The notes under the pieces are model-generated. The model was given only the letters and a program-made list of their open reading frames with translations. It was not told the DNA's origin and ran no database searches. From positions 62,001-126,000 of the forward strand of contig NZ_JSXC01000030.1 of the NCBI RefSeq assembly GCF_000803215.1: DNA of 64,000 nucleotides. The letters run 5' to 3'. The DNA is from Pectobacterium fontis (GTDB lineage Bacteria; Pseudomonadota; Gammaproteobacteria; Enterobacterales; Enterobacteriaceae). This document shows positions 30,357 through 40,280 of this stretch, piece by piece (the stretch's first letter is position 1; every line of letters begins with the position of its first letter). Both the position numbers and the translations under genes were made by a program.

Positions 30357-31571
30357 ATGTCTCCGATTGAAAAATCCAAGAAACTGGAGAACGTATGCTA
30401 TGACATCCGTGGCCCAGTCTTAAAGGAAGCCAAGCGGCTTGAAGAAGAAGGTAATAAAGTCCTTAAACTGAATATTGGCAACCCTGCCCCTTTCGGCTTC
30501 GAGGCACCGGACGAAATTCTGGTCGATGTTATTCGTAACCTCCCCACTGCACAGGGCTACTGTGATTCCAAGGGGCTCTATTCCGCCCGTAAGGCCATTG
30601 TTCAGCACTATCAGGCGCGGGATATGCGCGATATGACGGTTGAAGACGTCTATATTGGCAACGGCGTGTCCGAACTCATCGTACAATCCATGCAGGCGCT
30701 GCTCAACCCGGGGGATGAAATGTTGGTTCCCGCTCCAGACTACCCACTCTGGACGGCAGCGGTTTCCTTATCTAACGGTCATGCTGTTCATTATCTCTGC
30801 GATGAATCTTCCGACTGGTTCCCCGATCTGGATGATATCCGCAAAAAAATCACGTCCAATACTCGCGGTATTGTCATCATTAACCCGAATAACCCAACGG
30901 GTGCGGTCTATAGCAAAGAACTGCTGTTAGATATCGTAGCGATTGCGCGTGAACATAACCTGATCATTTTCGCCGACGAAATTTACGACAAAATTCTGTA
31001 TGACGATGCGCAGCATCACTCTATTGCCGCCCTCGCTCCGGATCTACTGACGGTTACCTTCAACGGGCTGTCTAAAACATACCGTGTCGCAGGTTTCCGC
31101 CAAGGCTGGATGGTACTAAACGGCCCGAAAAAGCATGCCAAAGGGTATATTGAAGGTTTGGAAATGCTGGCCTCGATGCGTCTGTGTGCCAACGTACCGA
31201 TGCAGCATGCGATTCAGACAGCCTTGGGCGGCTACCAAAGTATCAGTGAATTTATCCAACCCGGTGGACGTCTGTACGAACAGCGCAATCGCTCCTGGGA
31301 ACTGATCAATCAGATCCCTGGCGTATCCTGTGTAAAACCACGCGGCGCGCTGTATATGTTCCCACGTATTGATGCCAAGCGCTTTAATATCCACGATGAC
31401 CAAAAGCTGGTGCTGGATCTCCTGTTACAAGAAAAAGTACTGCTGGTTCAGGGAACCGCATTTAACTGGCCTTACCCTGACCACGTACGTATCGTCACGC
31501 TGCCGCGTATTGATGAGCTGGACATGGCAATTCATAAATTAGGGCGTTTCCTGGGGCATTATCACCAATAA
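30357..31571 (+). CDS. alaA: Glutamate-pyruvate aminotransferase AlaA
   Basis: The ATG at 30357 (MSPIEKSKKLENVCYDIRGP) gives 404 residues and matches the start of E. coli AlaA (YfbQ, 405). An in-frame ATG at 30306 would add 17 residues that look unlike the family. Fold type I PLP motifs are present: NPNNPTGAVYSK, the aspartate in FADEIYDKILYDD, and the PLP lysine in FNGLSKTYRVAGFRQGW. It makes alanine from pyruvate and glutamate in the cytosol. It is divergent from hexA and followed by a hairpin and yfbR. Which start is used is the main uncertainty, because the strongest ribosome binding site is far upstream. Confidence 0.93.
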   Translation: MSPIEKSKKLENVCYDIRGPVLKEAKRLEEEGNKVLKLNIGNPAPFGFEAPDEILVDVIRNLPTAQGYCDSKGLYSARKAIVQHYQARDMRDMTVEDVYIGNGVSELIVQSMQALLNPGDEMLVPAPDYPLWTAAVSLSNGHAVHYLCDESSDWFPDLDDIRKKITSNTRGIVIINPNNPTGAVYSKELLLDIVAIAREHNLIIFADEIYDKILYDDAQHHSIAALAPDLLTVTFNGLSKTYRVAGFRQGWMVLNGPKKHAKGYIEGLEMLASMRLCANVPMQHAIQTALGGYQSISEFIQPGGRLYEQRNRSWELINQIPGVSCVKPRGALYMFPRIDAKRFNIHDDQKLVLDLLLQEKVLLVQGTAFNWPYPDHVRIVTLPRIDELDMAIHKLGRFLGHYHQ

Positions 31572-31596
31572 CCCAGCAGTCATCGAACTTCCTATT

Positions 31597-31617
31597 GCCG
31601 GGCAATCGTTGCCCGGC
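31597..31617 (+). terminator. Hairpin after alaA
   Basis: GCCGGGCAA and TTGCCCGGC form a perfect 9-base-pair stem with loop TCG, 26 bases after the alaA stop. Only GAAAATCTT follows, so termination would be inefficient or the element protects the 3' end. Confidence 0.6.
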
Positions 31618-31706
31618 GAAAATCTTATCGTCATTTGCCTAATATTCGCCAAGTACCCACAATATCGCTATTTCACCTTCACCGTGCTGTTGTCTGAGAG
31701 ATCGCC

Positions 31707-32306
31707 ATGAATCAGAGCCATTTTTTCGCCCACTTATCTCGTCTAAAACTCATCAGCCGTTGGCCGCTGATGCGCAATGTGCGCACGGAAAACGTCTCCG
31801 AGCATAGCCTCCAGGTCGCTTTTGTCGCGCACGCGCTGGCGGTCATCAAAAACCGCAAATTCGCGGGTAATCTGAACGCAGAACGCATCGCGCTATTAGC
31901 GATGTATCATGATGCCAGCGAAGTGCTGACGGGTGACATGCCGACGCCGATCAAGTACTACAACGCGCAGATCGCACATGAGTACAAAAAGATAGAGAAG
32001 ATTGCACAGCAGAAGTTGATCGACATGCTACCCGAAGAGTTACAACAGGATTATCTCATGCTGCTGGATGATCACTACACCAGCGAAGAAGAGCGCGCCA
32101 TCGTTAAACAGGCAGACGCGCTCTGCGCCTACCTGAAATGTCTGGAAGAATTATCCGCAGGTAACGCGGAATTCACGCTTGCCAAAGCGCGGTTGGAAAA
32201 AACCTTGCAGCAGCGCCACAGCCCGGAAATGGACTATTTCATGACGGTCTTCGTGCCCAGTTTTAGCCTGTCGCTTGACGAAATCAGTCAGGATTCGCCA
32301 CTGTAA
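31707..32306 (+). CDS. yfbR: 5'-deoxynucleotidase YfbR
   Basis: This 199-residue HD-domain phosphohydrolase has the length of E. coli YfbR. The metal ligands are visible: H33 in [12 protein letters not shown]68-D69 in [20 protein letters not shown], and the later aspartate in [12 protein letters not shown]. The enzyme removes phosphate from deoxyribonucleoside 5'-monophosphates and is part of nucleotide pool control. It lies in the conserved yfbR-alaA-hexA neighbourhood, with yfbS converging on it 12 bases away. Confidence 0.93.
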   Translation: MNQSHFFAHLSRLKLISRWPLMRNVRTENVSEHSLQVAFVAHALAVIKNRKFAGNLNAERIALLAMYHDASEVLTGDMPTPIKYYNAQIAHEYKKIEKIAQQKLIDMLPEELQQDYLMLLDDHYTSEEERAIVKQADALCAYLKCLEELSAGNAEFTLAKARLEKTLQQRHSPEMDYFMTVFVPSFSLSLDEISQDSPL

Positions 32307-32318
32307 CGGCTGGCGGTG

Positions 32319-34151
32319 TCAGAACGGATACAGCCACGGCACCATCACTACGCTGACCAACATCACCAGCACGGTAAAGGGGACGCCAACACGCACAAAG
32401 TCCCCGAACTTATAACCGCCCGGCCCTAGCACCAGGGTATTCACTGGTGACGACACCGGTGTCATAAATGCGGCAGATGCCGCAATCGCAATGATCATCG
32501 CGAAAGGATAAGGCGATACTCCCATCTGTTTTGCGGCGGCAATCGCAATCGGTGCCATCAACACCGCCGTCGCCGTGTTGGAGATAAACAAGCCAATCAC
32601 CGCGCACAAGACAAACAGACACACCAGCATCACATGCGGCCCGGCATTACCAGCAACATCCATCAACCCTTTAACGATCAGTGCCACACCTCCGGTTTGC
32701 TGCAACGCCAGCGCAAACGGCATCATCCCGACGATCAGAATAATGCTCGGCCAGTGAATTGCCCGGTAAGCGCCTTCCATATCAATACAGCGGAACTTAC
32801 CCATCAGCAAACAGGCGATCAGCGCAGCAACCGCATTCGGTATTTCATCCGTCAGCATCATCGCCACCATCAACGCCAGACAAAATAACGCGTGTGGCGC
32901 CTGACTCACTGCGGGTGCGACGTCATCAACCTCAGCAGGAAGATTAAGCAACAAAAAGTCGTTTTTTTGCGTGTGTAGTTGCCGGATCATGCGCCAGTCC
33001 CCCATCACCAGCAGAATATCCCCAAGCTGGAGCGGCTCGTCGGCCAGGATACCGTCCATCGCCTCACCTGCCCGACGAATTCCCACAACGCTCAGGCCAT
33101 AACGGCTTCGAAACCCCACGTCGTACAGCGTTTTCCCTAATAGTTCGGAATCAGGGATCAAAGAGACTTCCGCCATCCCCACATCACGCGCCTGCTCAGA
33201 GAAATATTCACCACGCAGCACCATCGGTTCAAGCCGCTGCGCGGTGCAAAATTCACGTAAATCCACTTCCGATGCCGACATGTCGATTAGCAGAACATCA
33301 TTCAAGCGAAGTTCGGTATTGCCCGCTACGCTGATCATCACGCGGCGAAACTTACGCCAGCGCTCAATCCCAACCACGTTCGCCCCAAAACGCTGACGCA
33401 GCCGCAAATCATCCAGACGGTGACCAATAAAAGGCGATCCTGGGCGAATCGCCAGGCGGCGCGCCCTGCCCGTCAAACGATAGTCACGGATCAAATCGCG
33501 AAACGTTCTTCTCTTCCATATCTCTTTTGCGGTTGCGGTTTCCGCATCACCCAGCCAGTAACGCGCGACCATCATATAGGTCACTCCCAGCAGCAATACA
33601 ACAATCCCTATCGGCGTCACGCTGAAAAAGCCAAAACCCGCCACACCTTCACGCATCAGTTCGCTGCTCACCACCATATTTGGCGGCGTCGCTACCAGCG
33701 TCATCATGCCGCTGATCAAGCCTGCGAAGCTCAGCGGCATCATCAACCTTCCGGGGGAAACTTTCATCCTTGCGGAAACGCTCAGCACCACGGGAATAAA
33801 AATCGCGACCACGCCTGTGGAACTCATAAAAGCCCCCAGCAGCGCAACCGTGACCATCAGTAAGATCAACATCTTCATCTCACTGCTGCCCGCAGCGCGA
33901 ACCAGCCAATCACCGACCTGATAAGCGACGCCAGTGCGAACCAATCCTTCACCGATCACAAACAGAGCCGCAATCAATATCACATTAGGATCGCTGAACC
34001 CTACGAGTGCTTCAGACAGCGTCAGCGTACCACTCAGAACAAACGCGATGATGACCAACAGCGCGACGACGTCCATGCGTAATTTATTAGTGGTAAACAA
34101 CACAATGGCGATCAGCAACAGGGATAACACCCAGAGAAGTTCGCTATTCAA
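32319..34151 (-). CDS. yfbS: SLC13-type transporter with two RCK_C/TrkA_C domains, YfbS
   Basis: Initiation at the TTG at 34151 ([14 protein letters not shown]) gives 610 residues, identical in length to E. coli YfbS. Upstream in-frame ATGs at 34304 and 34262 would start before or inside the hxpA terminator and translate an ERIC remnant, so they are unlikely. AGGGG lies 11 bases before the TTG. About six N-terminal membrane helices are followed by a cytoplasmic part with two TrkA_C domains (for example [20 protein letters not shown]), then further helices ending in [20 protein letters not shown]. The family moves anions such as dicarboxylates or sulfate; the substrate of YfbS is not known. 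The unusual start suggests low translation. Confidence 0.9.
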   Translation of the reverse strand: MNSELLWVLSLLLIAIVLFTTNKLRMDVVALLVIIAFVLSGTLTLSEALVGFSDPNVILIAALFVIGEGLVRTGVAYQVGDWLVRAAGSSEMKMLILLMVTVALLGAFMSSTGVVAIFIPVVLSVSARMKVSPGRLMMPLSFAGLISGMMTLVATPPNMVVSSELMREGVAGFGFFSVTPIGIVVLLLGVTYMMVARYWLGDAETATAKEIWKRRTFRDLIRDYRLTGRARRLAIRPGSPFIGHRLDDLRLRQRFGANVVGIERWRKFRRVMISVAGNTELRLNDVLLIDMSASEVDLREFCTAQRLEPMVLRGEYFSEQARDVGMAEVSLIPDSELLGKTLYDVGFRSRYGLSVVGIRRAGEAMDGILADEPLQLGDILLVMGDWRMIRQLHTQKNDFLLLNLPAEVDDVAPAVSQAPHALFCLALMVAMMLTDEIPNAVAALIACLLMGKFRCIDMEGAYRAIHWPSIILIVGMMPFALALQQTGGVALIVKGLMDVAGNAGPHVMLVCLFVLCAVIGLFISNTATAVLMAPIAIAAAKQMGVSPYPFAMIIAIAASAAFMTPVSSPVNTLVLGPGGYKFGDFVRVGVPFTVLVMLVSVVMVPWLYPF

Positions 34152-34213
34152 AACGGTTCGTTCCCCTGATGGAAAATGGATGGTGAAAAGTGTGGATTCT
34201 GCATGCCATAAAA

Positions 34214-34253
<40 letters not shown>

Positions 34254-34262
34254 GTCTGCCAT

Positions 34263-34286
34263 AAAAAAACCTCGCGGATGCGAGGT
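34263..34286 (-). terminator. Terminator of hxpA (yfbT)
   Basis: On the minus strand ACCTCGC pairs with GCGAGGT around loop ATCC and is followed by a run of T. It lies 45 bases after the hxpA stop and separates it from yfbS. Confidence 0.88.
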
Positions 34287-34330
34287 CTGATCATATTTAG
34301 TCACAGTTTTGTCATTATGTTACAGGCGAC

Positions 34331-34987
34331 TTACTGGCACAGAAGCACCTTAGCGCCGTTCGGTAATTTTTCTATTTCTATTTGCTCCAACGAATTCAGG
34401 ATCAGATCGACCTGATCCAGTTTCGGCGTACCCGCAGGTGCCTTCACCGCAATAACCTGACAGCCAGCGGCCAGACCCGAGAGTATTCCCGCAGGCGCAT
34501 CCTCAACGACCACACACTCTTCCGGCTTCAGCCCTAACTGCTGTGCGCCAAGTAAATAGGCATCGGGAGCAGGTTTACCTTTGGCAACCTGCTCAGCGGT
34601 AATAAAAGCGCGAGGGGCAGGCAATTCACCACGGTGATGACGTGCGCTGGCAATCGGCACCGTGCCAGATGTCACAATCGCCCAGGGAATATCCAGTGCA
34701 TCCAAACGATCCAATAGCGCCTTCGCCCCAGGCATGGCAACAATACCCTGCGTGTCAGACGCTTCTGTTTGCTCCAGCGCATCAAACTCTTGTTGAATCG
34801 TTTCTTCGCTTTGCCCTTGAAGAAAGTGACGCAGGGAGGTGATTGCCTGCTTGCCATGAATAAAATCCAGCACTTCCTGTGGTTCAATAGCGTGATCTTT
34901 TGCCCAGTTAATCCACGCACGTTCTACAGCAGGTAGTGAATCAACTAGCGTCCCATCGAGGTCAAACAGAAAACCTTTACACTCCAC
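34331..34987 (-). CDS. hxpA: HAD-type sugar phosphatase HxpA (YfbT)
   Basis: This 218-residue HAD subfamily I phosphatase (E. coli YfbT about 216) has motif 1 DLDGTLVDS with the nucleophile aspartate, motif 2 IVTSGT, and motifs 3/4 GKPAPDAYLLG and VVEDAPAGILSG. A small helical cap lies between motifs 1 and 2. E. coli YfbT dephosphorylates sugar and hexitol phosphates. It starts 21 bases after yfbU and ends at its own terminator. Confidence 0.92.
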   Translation of the reverse strand: MECKGFLFDLDGTLVDSLPAVERAWINWAKDHAIEPQEVLDFIHGKQAITSLRHFLQGQSEETIQQEFDALEQTEASDTQGIVAMPGAKALLDRLDALDIPWAIVTSGTVPIASARHHRGELPAPRAFITAEQVAKGKPAPDAYLLGAQQLGLKPEECVVVEDAPAGILSGLAAGCQVIAVKAPAGTPKLDQVDLILNSLEQIEIEKLPNGAKVLLCQ

Positions 34988-35008
34988 AGAAAGCCCCTTC
35001 CTTATTAA

Positions 35009-35503
35009 TCAAGCATTGATAATCTGTGCGATCTCCACCGCACTCAAGTGATACTGGCGTGGGCAAGATTGCCAGACAGCCAGCATTCTGTTGTATTTTT
35101 CCCACATTTTCGTCTGAGCGTTAAATCCGTGCGTACCCGCATCAAAGTGAGGATAGCGACCTTCGACATGTACCATAAAGCGTACAAAACCGAGGTAGCG
35201 TGCTTCCGTAGCGGCATCAAAGCCCAGAAAAATCAGACGTCGCTCATCCAAATCCTGCTTATCTTTCAGGTTGGTCCACGACACCTGCAAAGCATGGTGC
35301 ATTTCCATGACGTTAATAATGGTGCGACACACCTCTTCCGTCAGCTCACCAAATTCACGATCCAGTTCGCGCATCTGCAAACCATAGCCACGCTCAATGA
35401 TCGTTTGTAACCGGCGATAGCGCTCCGCGTTGTCGGGATCGAGCATCGTCATCATTTTGTATTGGTTTGAAAGGATCAATCTCTGGGCATTCGTCATTTC
35501 CAT
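35009..35503 (-). CDS. yfbU: YfbU family protein
   Basis: This 164-residue soluble helical protein matches E. coli YfbU in length and start ([18 protein letters not shown]). Conserved features are the aromatic/charged segment [19 protein letters not shown] and [21 protein letters not shown]. The biochemical function is unknown; a link of E. coli YfbU to cell death has been proposed. It is cotranscribed with hxpA in the yfbV-yfbU-hxpA-yfbS block. Confidence 0.92.
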   Translation of the reverse strand: MEMTNAQRLILSNQYKMMTMLDPDNAERYRRLQTIIERGYGLQMRELDREFGELTEEVCRTIINVMEMHHALQVSWTNLKDKQDLDERRLIFLGFDAATEARYLGFVRFMVHVEGRYPHFDAGTHGFNAQTKMWEKYNRMLAVWQSCPRQYHLSAVEIAQIINA

Positions 35504-35668
35504 GTTGCTCTCCTGAACCCTCTTTGGTGTAAGCCAATGTCGCTAAATAGGTATTAACCGCAGAATCGCATACTGAATCGTGTCACGGTAGTGGTAGACA
35601 ACGCTTCTTTGATTTGAAACAGGGGAAAGAACAAAATAGCCATCAACCCTCACACAGCCTGACGCCGA

Positions 35669-36124
35669 TCACAAATCATCAAGGAAGGTTTTATCAAGCT
35701 GATTAAATGCGCGCTTCAGCACATCCGCCAACGTTTGGTAAGTAGGGGCATCTTCTAACGGAGCTAATGCCTGACCTGACTCCAACAGTTTATGACGAAT
35801 CTCATGGAACCATTGTGCCAACGTTGGCGGTAACGGCGTAACAGAGCGTCGCCCCAGCCACCAAAGCCCCTGCAACGGCAGGCTACAGGCAAATAGCGCC
35901 GTGGCAATGGCCGGGCCAAGCTGACCACCGAGCGCAATCTGCCACGTTAAGGTGAACACCGCCAATGGCGGCATAACCCGAATACCGAACCGCGTCGCTC
36001 GCATCATACGGTTTTCAGGAAAGACGGGGGCCAGTTGCTTTTCTGCTGGCCACGTCTTCATGTAATGCTGTCCACGTTGGAGTAACTGTAGCCAACTGAT
36101 TCTACTGTCCGGTTTCGTTGCCAT
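35669..36124 (-). CDS. yfbV: UPF0208 membrane protein YfbV
   Basis: This 151-residue protein has the same length as E. coli YfbV. A basic N-terminus is followed by two membrane segments (near residues 45-65 and 70-90) and an amphipathic cytoplasmic tail ([20 protein letters not shown]). In E. coli it has been linked to insulation of the Ter macrodomain; the mechanism is unclear. It is divergent from ackA across a 429-base gap. Confidence 0.9.
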   Translation of the reverse strand: MATKPDSRISWLQLLQRGQHYMKTWPAEKQLAPVFPENRMMRATRFGIRVMPPLAVFTLTWQIALGGQLGPAIATALFACSLPLQGLWWLGRRSVTPLPPTLAQWFHEIRHKLLESGQALAPLEDAPTYQTLADVLKRAFNQLDKTFLDDL

Positions 36125-36442
36125 AGCTACACCTCAACTTTGCAGATAAAAAATAAAACTTTTGAACAAATCAACAACTCAAGTTGATAAGGTTAAAATA
36201 TATTTTGTGTTTACCCTACGCTATCGGTATCCTAAATCGGCCTTTTGGCCGCTGTATACCTAAAGTAGTATGACTACACGCAAGGAGTATAATTCCCTTC
36301 GCGACATAAGCGCAGCCAACGGCCATAACGCGGTTATCCATCGCTTTAAAAGCTGCGGTTTACATCTGGTCGATGTCACCGTGTTGTATAGATTATGCGA
36401 TATAACATACGTCATAGTATCGACCCTATTTCATCATCGTGT

Positions 36443-36459
36443 TTGGTGTATCACACCAA
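36443..36459. promoter_or_regulatory. Perfect palindrome upstream of ackA
   Basis: TTGGTGT-ATC-ACACCAA is a perfect inverted repeat with 7-base arms and a 3-base spacer, about 100 bases before the ackA start. The form suggests an operator for a dimeric regulator; which one is unknown. Confidence 0.55.
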
Positions 36460-36462
36460 GGC

Positions 36463-36476
36463 ATGATGTTAATCAT
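36463..36476. promoter_or_regulatory. FNR-like site upstream of ackA
   Basis: ATGAT-GTTA-ATCAT matches TTGAT-N4-ATCAA at 8 of 10 fixed positions and lies 4 bases from the palindrome above. Oxygen-dependent control fits the fermentative role of ackA-pta. Confidence 0.5.
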
Positions 36477-36489
36477 AAATGCCAGCGGC

Positions 36490-36527
36490 GACATGCGATA
36501 CGCTATGTCCTGTATGACATTTTTTTA
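36490..36527 (+). promoter_or_regulatory. Possible attenuator in the ackA leader
   Basis: Three segments can form two exclusive hairpins. GACATGCG (36490-36497) can pair with CGCTATGTC (36501-36509), or ATGTC (36505-36509) can pair with GACAT (36516-36520), which is followed by seven T. The terminator stem has only 5 pairs, so this is tentative. Confidence 0.3.
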
Positions 36528-36553
36528 ACCCTGTATAACAAGTAGGTACTTCC

Positions 36554-37756
36554 ATGTCGAGTAAGTTAGTACTGGTTCTTAACTGCGGTAGTTCATCCCT
36601 GAAATTCGCCATCATCGATGCGATTAACGGAGAAGAGTACCTGTCTGGTTTAGCCGAGTGTTTCCACCTGCCTGAAGCCCGCATCAAATGGAAAATGGAC
36701 GGCGGTAAACAAGATGCCGAACTGGGTGCTGGTGCGGCTCACAGCGAAGCGCTGAACTTCATCGTCAACACCATTCTGGCTCAGAAACCAGAGCTGTCAG
36801 CTCAACTGGTTGCTATCGGTCACCGTATCGTTCACGGCGGTGAGAAGTTCACCCAATCCGCGATCATCACTGCTGACGTTCTTCAGGGTATCAAAGATTC
36901 CGTTCCTTTTGCACCTCTGCACAACCCGGCGCATTTGATCGGTATCGACGAAGCGCTGAAATCGTTCCCGCACCTGGCTGATAAAAACGTCGCTGTTTTC
37001 GACACTGCGTTCCACCAGACTATGCCGGAAGAATCCTACCTTTATGCACTGCCGTACAAACTGTATAAAGAAAACCACATCCGTCGCTACGGTTTCCACG
37101 GCACCAGCCACTACTTTGTTTCTCGTGAAGCCGCTAAAGTGCTGAACAAACCAGTAGAAGAGCTGAACGTCATCACTTGTCACCTGGGCAACGGCGGTTC
37201 CGTTGCGGCAATCCGTAATGGCGAATGCGTTGATACCTCTATGGGTCTGACACCATTGGAAGGTCTGGTGATGGGTACGCGCTGCGGCGATATCGATCCA
37301 GCAGTGATTTTCCACCTGCATGATGCACTGGGCATGAGCATTGAACGCATCAACACCCTGCTGACCAAAGAGTCTGGTCTGCAAGGCCTGACGGAAGTGA
37401 CCAGCGACTGCCGCTACGTTGAAGATAACTACGAGACGAAAGCCGACGCTAAACGTGCAATGGACGTTTATTGCCACCGTCTGGCTAAGTACATTGGTTC
37501 CTACGCGGCACTGATGGAAGGTCGTCTGGATGCGGTGATCTTCACCGGTGGTATCGGTGAAAACGCGGCAATGGTTCGTGAGCTGTCACTGAAAAAACTG
37601 GGTCTGCTGGGCTTCGATGTCGATCACGAACGCAACCTGGCTGCACGCTTCGGTAAGGGTGGCAACATCGCTAAAGATGGCACCCGTGCGGCGCTGGTTA
37701 TCCCGACCAATGAAGAGTTGGTCATCGCCGAAGACGCTTACCGTCTGACCGCGTAA
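36554..37756 (+). CDS. ackA: Acetate kinase
   Basis: This 400-residue enzyme has the E. coli length. Signatures are [14 protein letters not shown] at the N-terminus, [33 protein letters not shown] with the catalytic residues, and [14 protein letters not shown] for ATP binding. It interconverts acetyl phosphate and ADP with acetate and ATP in the cytosol. AGTAGGT lies 6 bases before the ATG. A terminator separates it from pta 80 bases downstream, so pta may be partly transcribed by read-through or from its own promoter. Confidence 0.97.
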   Translation: MSSKLVLVLNCGSSSLKFAIIDAINGEEYLSGLAECFHLPEARIKWKMDGGKQDAELGAGAAHSEALNFIVNTILAQKPELSAQLVAIGHRIVHGGEKFTQSAIITADVLQGIKDSVPFAPLHNPAHLIGIDEALKSFPHLADKNVAVFDTAFHQTMPEESYLYALPYKLYKENHIRRYGFHGTSHYFVSREAAKVLNKPVEELNVITCHLGNGGSVAAIRNGECVDTSMGLTPLEGLVMGTRCGDIDPAVIFHLHDALGMSIERINTLLTKESGLQGLTEVTSDCRYVEDNYETKADAKRAMDVYCHRLAKYIGSYAALMEGRLDAVIFTGGIGENAAMVRELSLKKLGLLGFDVDHERNLAARFGKGGNIAKDGTRAALVIPTNEELVIAEDAYRLTA

Positions 37757-37770
37757 AACACGTAACTCCC

Positions 37771-37805
37771 AACACCGTCAGCTAAGGCTGACGGTGTTGT
37801 TTTTG
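37771..37805 (+). terminator. Terminator between ackA and pta
   Basis: AACACCGTCAGC pairs perfectly with GCTGACGGTGTT over 12 base pairs with loop TAAG, followed by GTTTTTG. It lies 15 bases after the ackA stop and should reduce read-through into pta. Confidence 0.88.
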
Positions 37806-37835
37806 ACTAACGAGCAACCGTAAAGAGGTTAAGCC

Positions 37836-39974
37836 GTGTCCCGTATAATCATGTTGATCCCCACTGGCACCAGCGTTGGTCTGACAAGCGTCAGCCTGGG
37901 TGTCATCCGCTCTATGGAACAAAAAGGCGTTCGCCTGAGCGTGTTCAAACCTATCGCCCAACCTCGCAGTGGCGACAATACGCCAGATCAGACGACCACC
38001 ATTATTCGTGCGAATTCCGCTATCAGCGCCGCCGAACCACTGGCGATGAGCCGCGTAGAAGCCCTGCTGAGTTCCAACCAGCAAGACGTGTTGATGGAAG
38101 AAATCATCGCGCGCTACCACGAAAATACCAAAGACGCTGAAGTCGTTCTGGTTGAAGGCCTGGTTCCTACTCGTAAGCACCAGTTTGCTAACGCGCTGAA
38201 CTATGAAATCGCCAAAACGCTGAACGCAGAAATCGTCTTCGTACTGGCGCTGGGTAACGATTCTCCGGCACAGTTGAAAGATCGTATCGAACTAGCGCGT
38301 TCCAGCTTCGGCGGCAGCAAAAACAAAAACATCACTGGCGTGATCATCAACAAACTGAATGCGCCAGTAGACGAACAGGGTCGTACTCGCCCTGACCTGT
38401 CTGAAATCTTTGATGACTCCACAAAAGCCAGCGTTGCTAACATCGATCCGAAGCAACTGTTCGCTAACAGCCCGCTGCCAGTGCTGGGCTGTATTCCATG
38501 GAGCTTTGACCTGATCGCGACGCGTGCCATCGATATGGCGAAGCATCTGAATGCCCGTATCATCAACGAAGGTGACATTCAGACGCGCCGCGTGAAGTCT
38601 GTGACCTTCTGCGCACGCAGCATTCCTCATATGCTGGAGCATTTCCGTCCGGGTTCATTGCTGGTGACCTCCGCCGATCGTCCTGATGTTCTGGTTGCCG
38701 CGTGTCTGGCTGCCATGAACGGCGTGGAAATAGGTGCCCTGCTGCTGACTGGCGGTTACGAAATGGATCCGAGCATTGCCAAGCTGTGCGAGCGCGCCTT
38801 CCAGACTGGCCTGCCTGTATTTATGGTCGACACCAACACCTGGCAAACCTCACTCAGCCTGCAAAGCTTCAACCTTGAAGTACCGGCTGATGACCGTCAG
38901 CGCGTTGAGAAAGTACAGGAATACGTCGCACGCCACATTGATACCCAGTGGATCGATTCCCTGAGCGCAGAATCTGAGCGTTCACGTCGTCTGTCTCCAC
39001 CCGCGTTCCGCTACCAGCTTACCGAACTGGCACGCAAAGCAGGCAAACGTATCGTTCTGCCAGAAGGTGATGAACCACGTACCGTTAAAGCCGCCTCTAT
39101 CTGTGCTGAACGCGGTATCGCACATTGTGTGTTAATCGGTAATCCAGAAGAGATTCAACGTGTTGCCGCTGCTCAAGGCGTGGAACTGGGCAAAGGCATC
39201 GAAATTGTCGATCCGATTGTCGTTCGTGAACGCTATGTCGCACGTCTGGTTGAACTCCGTAAGAGCAAGGGCATGACCGAAGTGGTTGCGCGCGAACAGC
39301 TCGAAGATAACGTGGTTCTGGGTACGCTGATGCTGGAACAGGGCGAAGTTGATGGTCTGGTTTCTGGTGCCGTTCATACCACCGCGAACACCATTCGTCC
39401 TCCACTACAGTTGATCAAAACGGCACCGGGCAGTTCACTGGTCTCTTCTGTGTTCTTCATGTTGCTGCCTGAGCAGGTGCTGGTTTATGGCGACTGCGCC
39501 ATCAACCCCGATCCGACCGCAGAGCAACTGGCTGAAATCGCGATCCAATCTGCTGATTCCGCTACCGCATTCGGTATCGACCCACGCGTTGCAATGATCT
39601 CTTACTCCACCGGTAACTCCGGCGCGGGTAGCGATGTTGAGAAAGTGCGTGAAGCCACCCGTCTGGCGCAGGAAAAACGTCCTGATCTGGTCATCGATGG
39701 TCCGTTGCAGTACGACGCCGCCATCATGGCAGACGTTGCACAGTCCAAAGCACCGAACTCACCGGTTGCGGGTAAAGCCACCGTGTTCATCTTCCCTGAC
39801 CTGAACACCGGCAACACCACATACAAAGCGGTACAGCGCTCTGCCGACCTGATCTCCATCGGGCCAATGCTGCAAGGCATGCGCAAACCGGTTAACGACC
39901 TGTCTCGTGGCGCACTGGTAGACGACATCGTTTACACCGTCGCCCTGACCGCCATTCAGGCGACACAGCTCTAA
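37836..39974 (+). CDS. pta: Phosphate acetyltransferase (long form)
   Basis: The GTG at 37836 follows AAGAGG by 7 bases and gives 712 residues, the long enterobacterial form. The N-terminal part is a P-loop-like domain ([15 protein letters not shown]), then a DRTGG domain, then the catalytic PTA domain from about residue 390 ([39 protein letters not shown]). It converts acetyl-CoA and phosphate to acetyl phosphate, feeding AckA. The N-terminal domains sense NADH and pyruvate in E. coli. An ERIC element lies directly behind the stop, before the terminator. Confidence 0.97.
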   Translation: MSRIIMLIPTGTSVGLTSVSLGVIRSMEQKGVRLSVFKPIAQPRSGDNTPDQTTTIIRANSAISAAEPLAMSRVEALLSSNQQDVLMEEIIARYHENTKDAEVVLVEGLVPTRKHQFANALNYEIAKTLNAEIVFVLALGNDSPAQLKDRIELARSSFGGSKNKNITGVIINKLNAPVDEQGRTRPDLSEIFDDSTKASVANIDPKQLFANSPLPVLGCIPWSFDLIATRAIDMAKHLNARIINEGDIQTRRVKSVTFCARSIPHMLEHFRPGSLLVTSADRPDVLVAACLAAMNGVEIGALLLTGGYEMDPSIAKLCERAFQTGLPVFMVDTNTWQTSLSLQSFNLEVPADDRQRVEKVQEYVARHIDTQWIDSLSAESERSRRLSPPAFRYQLTELARKAGKRIVLPEGDEPRTVKAASICAERGIAHCVLIGNPEEIQRVAAAQGVELGKGIEIVDPIVVRERYVARLVELRKSKGMTEVVAREQLEDNVVLGTLMLEQGEVDGLVSGAVHTTANTIRPPLQLIKTAPGSSLVSSVFFMLLPEQVLVYGDCAINPDPTAEQLAEIAIQSADSATAFGIDPRVAMISYSTGNSGAGSDVEKVREATRLAQEKRPDLVIDGPLQYDAAIMADVAQSKAPNSPVAGKATVFIFPDLNTGNTTYKAVQRSADLISIGPMLQGMRKPVNDLSRGALVDDIVYTVALTAIQATQL

Positions 39975-39977
39975 TCT

Positions 39978-40171
39978 GTATCCTAAATAATTCGAGTTGC
40001 TTGCAGGCGGCAACTGCACGAATCCCCAGGAGCTTACTCAAGTAAGTGACTGGGGTGACAAATCTGCTGGGAGCAGATTTGAACGCTGCTTGCAGCGGCC
40101 CTTTAGGGCGAGGCCCACGACGGGCCGAGTATTTAAAGGAAGCCAACGCACAATCAGCTTGAATATATTCA
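39978..40171 (+). repeat. ERIC (IRU) element with an internal insertion
   Basis: The core AATCCCCAGGAGCTTACTCA followed by AGTAAGTGACTGGGGTGA (40021-40058) is the diagnostic ERIC palindrome. The left end reads CCTAAATAATTCGAGTTGC and the right end GCCAACGCACAATCAGCTTG. Between core and right end, about 40059-40140, is extra sequence with its own hairpins (AAATCTGCT/AGCAGATTT, GCTGC/GCAGC, GGCCC/GGGCC), like insertion-bearing ERIC copies known from enterobacteria. A 68-codon frame inside is not a gene. The element lies between the pta stop and the pta terminator, so it would be part of the pta message. Confidence 0.85.
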
Positions 40172-40191
40172 GATTAATTCTGTTATCTTCT

Positions 40192-40220
40192 ATGCCAGCC
40201 TAAGTGCTGGCATTTTTATT
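40192..40220 (+). terminator. Terminator downstream of pta and ERIC
   Basis: ATGCCAGC and GCTGGCAT form an 8-base-pair stem with a 6-base loop, followed by TTTTATT. It is 218 bases after the pta stop, with the ERIC element in between. Confidence 0.82.
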
Positions 40221-40280
40221 GCCATCCGTACGAAAAATCATACCGGCAAGCGCCAACATAACCATAAACAGGGTCTATGG

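Larger units (their letters stand above)
36125..36553. promoter_or_regulatory. ackA-yfbV divergent control region
   Basis: This 429-base region contains no supported gene. The ackA-proximal 120 bases hold two palindromes (36443-36459 and 36463-36476), a possible attenuator (36490-36527) and the ackA ribosome binding site AGTAGGT at 36541-36547. A 91-codon open frame beginning at 36270 runs through these elements and has no ribosome binding site, so it is rejected. Confidence 0.5.

Noticed and set aside
40001-40203. 68-codon frame downstream of pta
   Set aside because: It lies entirely within the ERIC element and its flank and has no coding support.
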